DNA of 64,000 nt from Unio delphinus (lineage: Eukaryota; Mollusca; Bivalvia; Unionida; Unionidae), in the NCBI GenBank assembly GCA_029339505.1, contig JAQISU010000233.1, positions 873,001 to 937,000 of the forward strand, read 5' to 3'. Both the position numbers and the translations under genes were made by a program. Each line of letters starts with the position of its first letter. Within the stretch, counting starts at the first letter, position 1. Of the stretch, positions 61,958 to 64,000 are shown in pieces. A model generated the notes under the pieces. It saw nothing but the letters and a program-made list of their open reading frames with translations, made no database searches and was not told the origin of the DNA.

Positions 61958-62102
61958 GTATGTAGTTTGTCCTGTCATTATTTTTATGTCCAGACTTTTA
62001 AAGCCATATAGATAAATATTAGTCAGAATTATGATGAACAACTGGTAAATACGAACTGATAAAAGGCTAAATATTTATTTCAGCTGGTACATGAAGTTTT
62101 AA

Positions 62103-62290
62103 GGGCTATTCCAGTATAATATACTTGGGACCCAAGGAAGACATTTTCACTATGGAGTAGTCACCCAAAGATGCAATTTAGAACTTTGTATAATTTTCAT
62201 ATGAACTCTTTGAATGATCAGAGTACCCAGCAATATATTTTTAAAAGAGTGCCTTCTCATGGCACCATATATGTTTAAACAGAACAGCCC
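62103..62290. mobile_element. PIF/Harbinger-type MITE, copy 2, 188 bp, TAA target duplication
   Basis: GGGCTATTCCAGTATAATAT at the left mirrors the right end ...tatgtttaaacagaacagccc. TAA flanks both sides (62100-62102 and 62291-62293). It is exactly as long as the copy at 56558 and shares its interior (gtattcaccc versus gtagtcaccc, gatgcaat). A TWA duplication is typical of PIF/Harbinger. Confidence 0.85.
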
Positions 62291-62639
62291 TAACCATGCT
62301 CCATTTTTTGCCTTGATTCCATATTTTGATATGCTTTTGCATCATGACAGATGTGTCAGGGGTATGTAGCATTTCACTTGTCTGTCAGTGCTGTATGTAC
62401 ATGTGTGTGCAACTAATCCTACATTTTTCTAATGACTATCTTGAAACTTGAGCAATTATTGACATGCAATGAGTATATGTGTATTGGATTGTTGTTTTTG
62501 TTTTGTGTTTTTCGAGGGATATACCCCTTTTTGATGTTAAATGCATATACTTTAGTATAATAATTCTTACAATTGCAACTAATTCCACAGCTTTTGATGA
62601 CTGCCCTGAATCTTGTCAGGCATTATTTTTATGAGACAA

Positions 62640-63180
62640 ACATGTGAATTCACTCTGTCACTGCCCTCTGTTGAATTTTATTGTAAGCTCTCTCCCTTTT
62701 GGGTCTTAAATATATTCGTAGTTATGTCCCTTTTGGGTCTTAATTATATTCTCAATATGATAATTATTGAATGCACAACAATTTCTGATAAATTATCACA
62801 AAACTTGGCAATTATTGTTAACAGGAAAATATGTACAAATTTTTCTGTCATCTTGCTCAAATTCATTTTTCAGAGTTATGTCACTTTTTGGTGTTCAATA
62901 TAAATATTATATCTGATAATTTCTGTGTGTGGAGCTATTGCCAAAGTTCTTGATGAATCATTCTGAAATTAGGCCAACATGTGCAAATCATGCTGTTGTC
63001 ATATTTTGCTGTTGTCATACGTTGTATTCTTTTTTGTAGCTAGACCTCACTTTGGTTGTCATGCTGTTATGCCTTTTTTGGAGTTATGCCTCATTTTGGT
63101 GTTAAAGATATATGCATGTACTAACTCTTGCATAGACCCACAGCTTTTAATGAATTGTCCTGTAATCTGTCAGAGTGTAT
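62640..63180. repeat. Degenerate 'gttatgtcccttttggg' repeats
   Basis: Three to four old units with gagttatgcctcattttggt, then gttaaagatatatgcatgta, and tctgtcagagtgtatggaca-like parts. Related in type to the tracts in introns 18 and 20. Confidence 0.55.
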
Positions 63181-63249
63181 GGACATGAGGTTAATATGCA
63201 TATATGTTTCTACTATTGGGCTCTGACCATTTTTTTCCACATGATTTGT

Positions 63250-63506
63250 ATTTTTAACATAGCTTTTACAATTTTGGTTATATTGCTACAATGTCTGCAG
63301 TATGGCAGTTTATAGTGATGTCTAGTACTGGGGCATCATAGCACAGACATAACATCATGTCACACCTAGTCATATTATCATGACACCAGGTTGATCAGTC
63401 CTAACACTAACCTCTTAATACTGAGTGCCAAGCAAGCAGCTGCAACCAATGACCTCCCACATCCAAGGTAGATGGCTTAACAACTTAGGCCACTGGAGCA
63501 GTCACC
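63250..63506 (-). mobile_element. tRNA-derived SINE, family A, copy 4
   Basis: Reversed copy: the body (ttgatcagtcctaacactaa) is on the left, and the tRNA-like head (ttaacaacttaggccactgg) ends near 63506. Matches the copies at 27688, 39829 and 46180. Confidence 0.82.
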
Positions 63507-64000
63507 AGTATGCATGCTAAAGTAACAAAGTTTTTTTATTATGCTCCCCACTGCTTGCAGTTGGAGCAGAGCTTCTCGTTTGACAGCAGTCTGTCCATAT
63601 TTATGTAGGTCTGCATGTCTGCATTCCTGATAATGTTCTTACCCAGATTAGGCAAGAACCACCCAACAGAGGCAGGTGAAATTTGGTTGGCTTGTTCTAT
63701 AAGCATGTGTAAATGACTGTAGTTAGATTTTTGGTCCATTAAAGCAATTTGGCAGCTTTTTACACATTTTATTTAAGTTTTGGACCAAAAACTGGTTTGC
63801 ACATTTAGCAAAAATACTTTATGTAGGCAGTTTAAATTTGGTATACTTGTTTGTATTTATCTTTTGATGCCCTAATTAGATTTCCCTCCATTTACATACA
63901 TTTGTCAAATTGTTCTACATTTTATAAATTTGTTGGATTTTTGGTTATAACATATGTGTTTTGCAGAAATAGATCTTGTCATATGTGTCACCTTTAATAT

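Larger units (their letters stand above)
61958..64000 (+). other. 3' flank: start of the next AK9 intron
   Basis: No further exon, stop codon or poly-A signal that I can support. Holds a Harbinger-type MITE (62103-62290), diverged 'ttatgtcccttttgg' repeats (62640-63180) and a reversed SINE A (63250-63506). Confidence 0.65.

Noticed and set aside
61958..64000. Further AK9 exons or the gene's 3' end
   Set aside because: I found no open segment with AG/GT borders that continues phase 2 and matches the expected kinase/CPV sequence.

Overview
This window is a piece of animal (eukaryotic, intron-rich) genomic DNA holding the middle and part of the C-terminal half of one large gene on the + strand: an adenylate kinase 9 (AK9, also called AKD1/AKD2) orthologue. 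I reconstructed 27 consecutive coding exons (2208 to 61957). Every junction has AG/GT borders and every exon-to-exon reading phase agrees. Together they give 3,997 coding bases, about 1,332 codons, with no in-frame stop. The first exons (start codon, first kinase core) lie upstream of the window and the last exons lie downstream. I see no promoter, start codon, stop codon or poly-A site for this gene here.

The host looks like a marine invertebrate, most likely a mollusc and perhaps a bivalve. The reasons are very AT-rich introns, intronic tracts containing variants of 'ggccataact', several tRNA-derived SINE families, and abundant long minisatellites and (TA)n/(TC)n tracts. This is an inference from sequence style, not a species call.

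Layout: 1-2207 is intron. Exons 1-4 (2208-11359) encode an acidic linker and the start of a degenerate kinase half-domain. Exon 5 (12967-13197) carries its DNFPR motif and a coiled coil, and exon 6 extends the coiled coil. Exons 7-11 (19727-27405) are small, acidic, mostly phase 1-1 linker exons. Exons 12-14 lead through a helical linker and a CPV/YHS-like module into a kinase core: P-loop in exon 15, acidic insert in exons 16-17, EGFPR motif in exon 18. Exons 19-20 are basic/acidic coiled coil. Exons 21-22 carry a second CPV/YHS-like module and a P-loop. Exons 23-24 hold the NMP-binding and DGYPV motifs. Exon 25 is a linker, and exons 26-27 carry a third module and the start of a fourth.

The introns (about 94% of the window) hold at least ten minisatellite families. 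The largest is a 24-bp array of about 105 units at 15.6-18.6 kb. They also hold four or five tRNA-derived SINE families, a hAT-type MITE with a perfect 8-bp target duplication (6374-6557), two 188-bp PIF/Harbinger-type MITEs with TWA duplications (56558-56745 and 62103-62290), a dispersed element with imperfect terminal inverted repeats in about six copies, and two protein-like fragments I could not identify. I did not find CRISPR arrays, rRNA, functional tRNA genes or a second confident protein gene. The most interesting points are the repeated CPV/YHS-like module in front of AK9 kinase cores, the uneven decay of kinase motifs, the cassette-like acidic exons with tandem acceptors, and the two-state 24-bp array with an 18-unit higher-order period.
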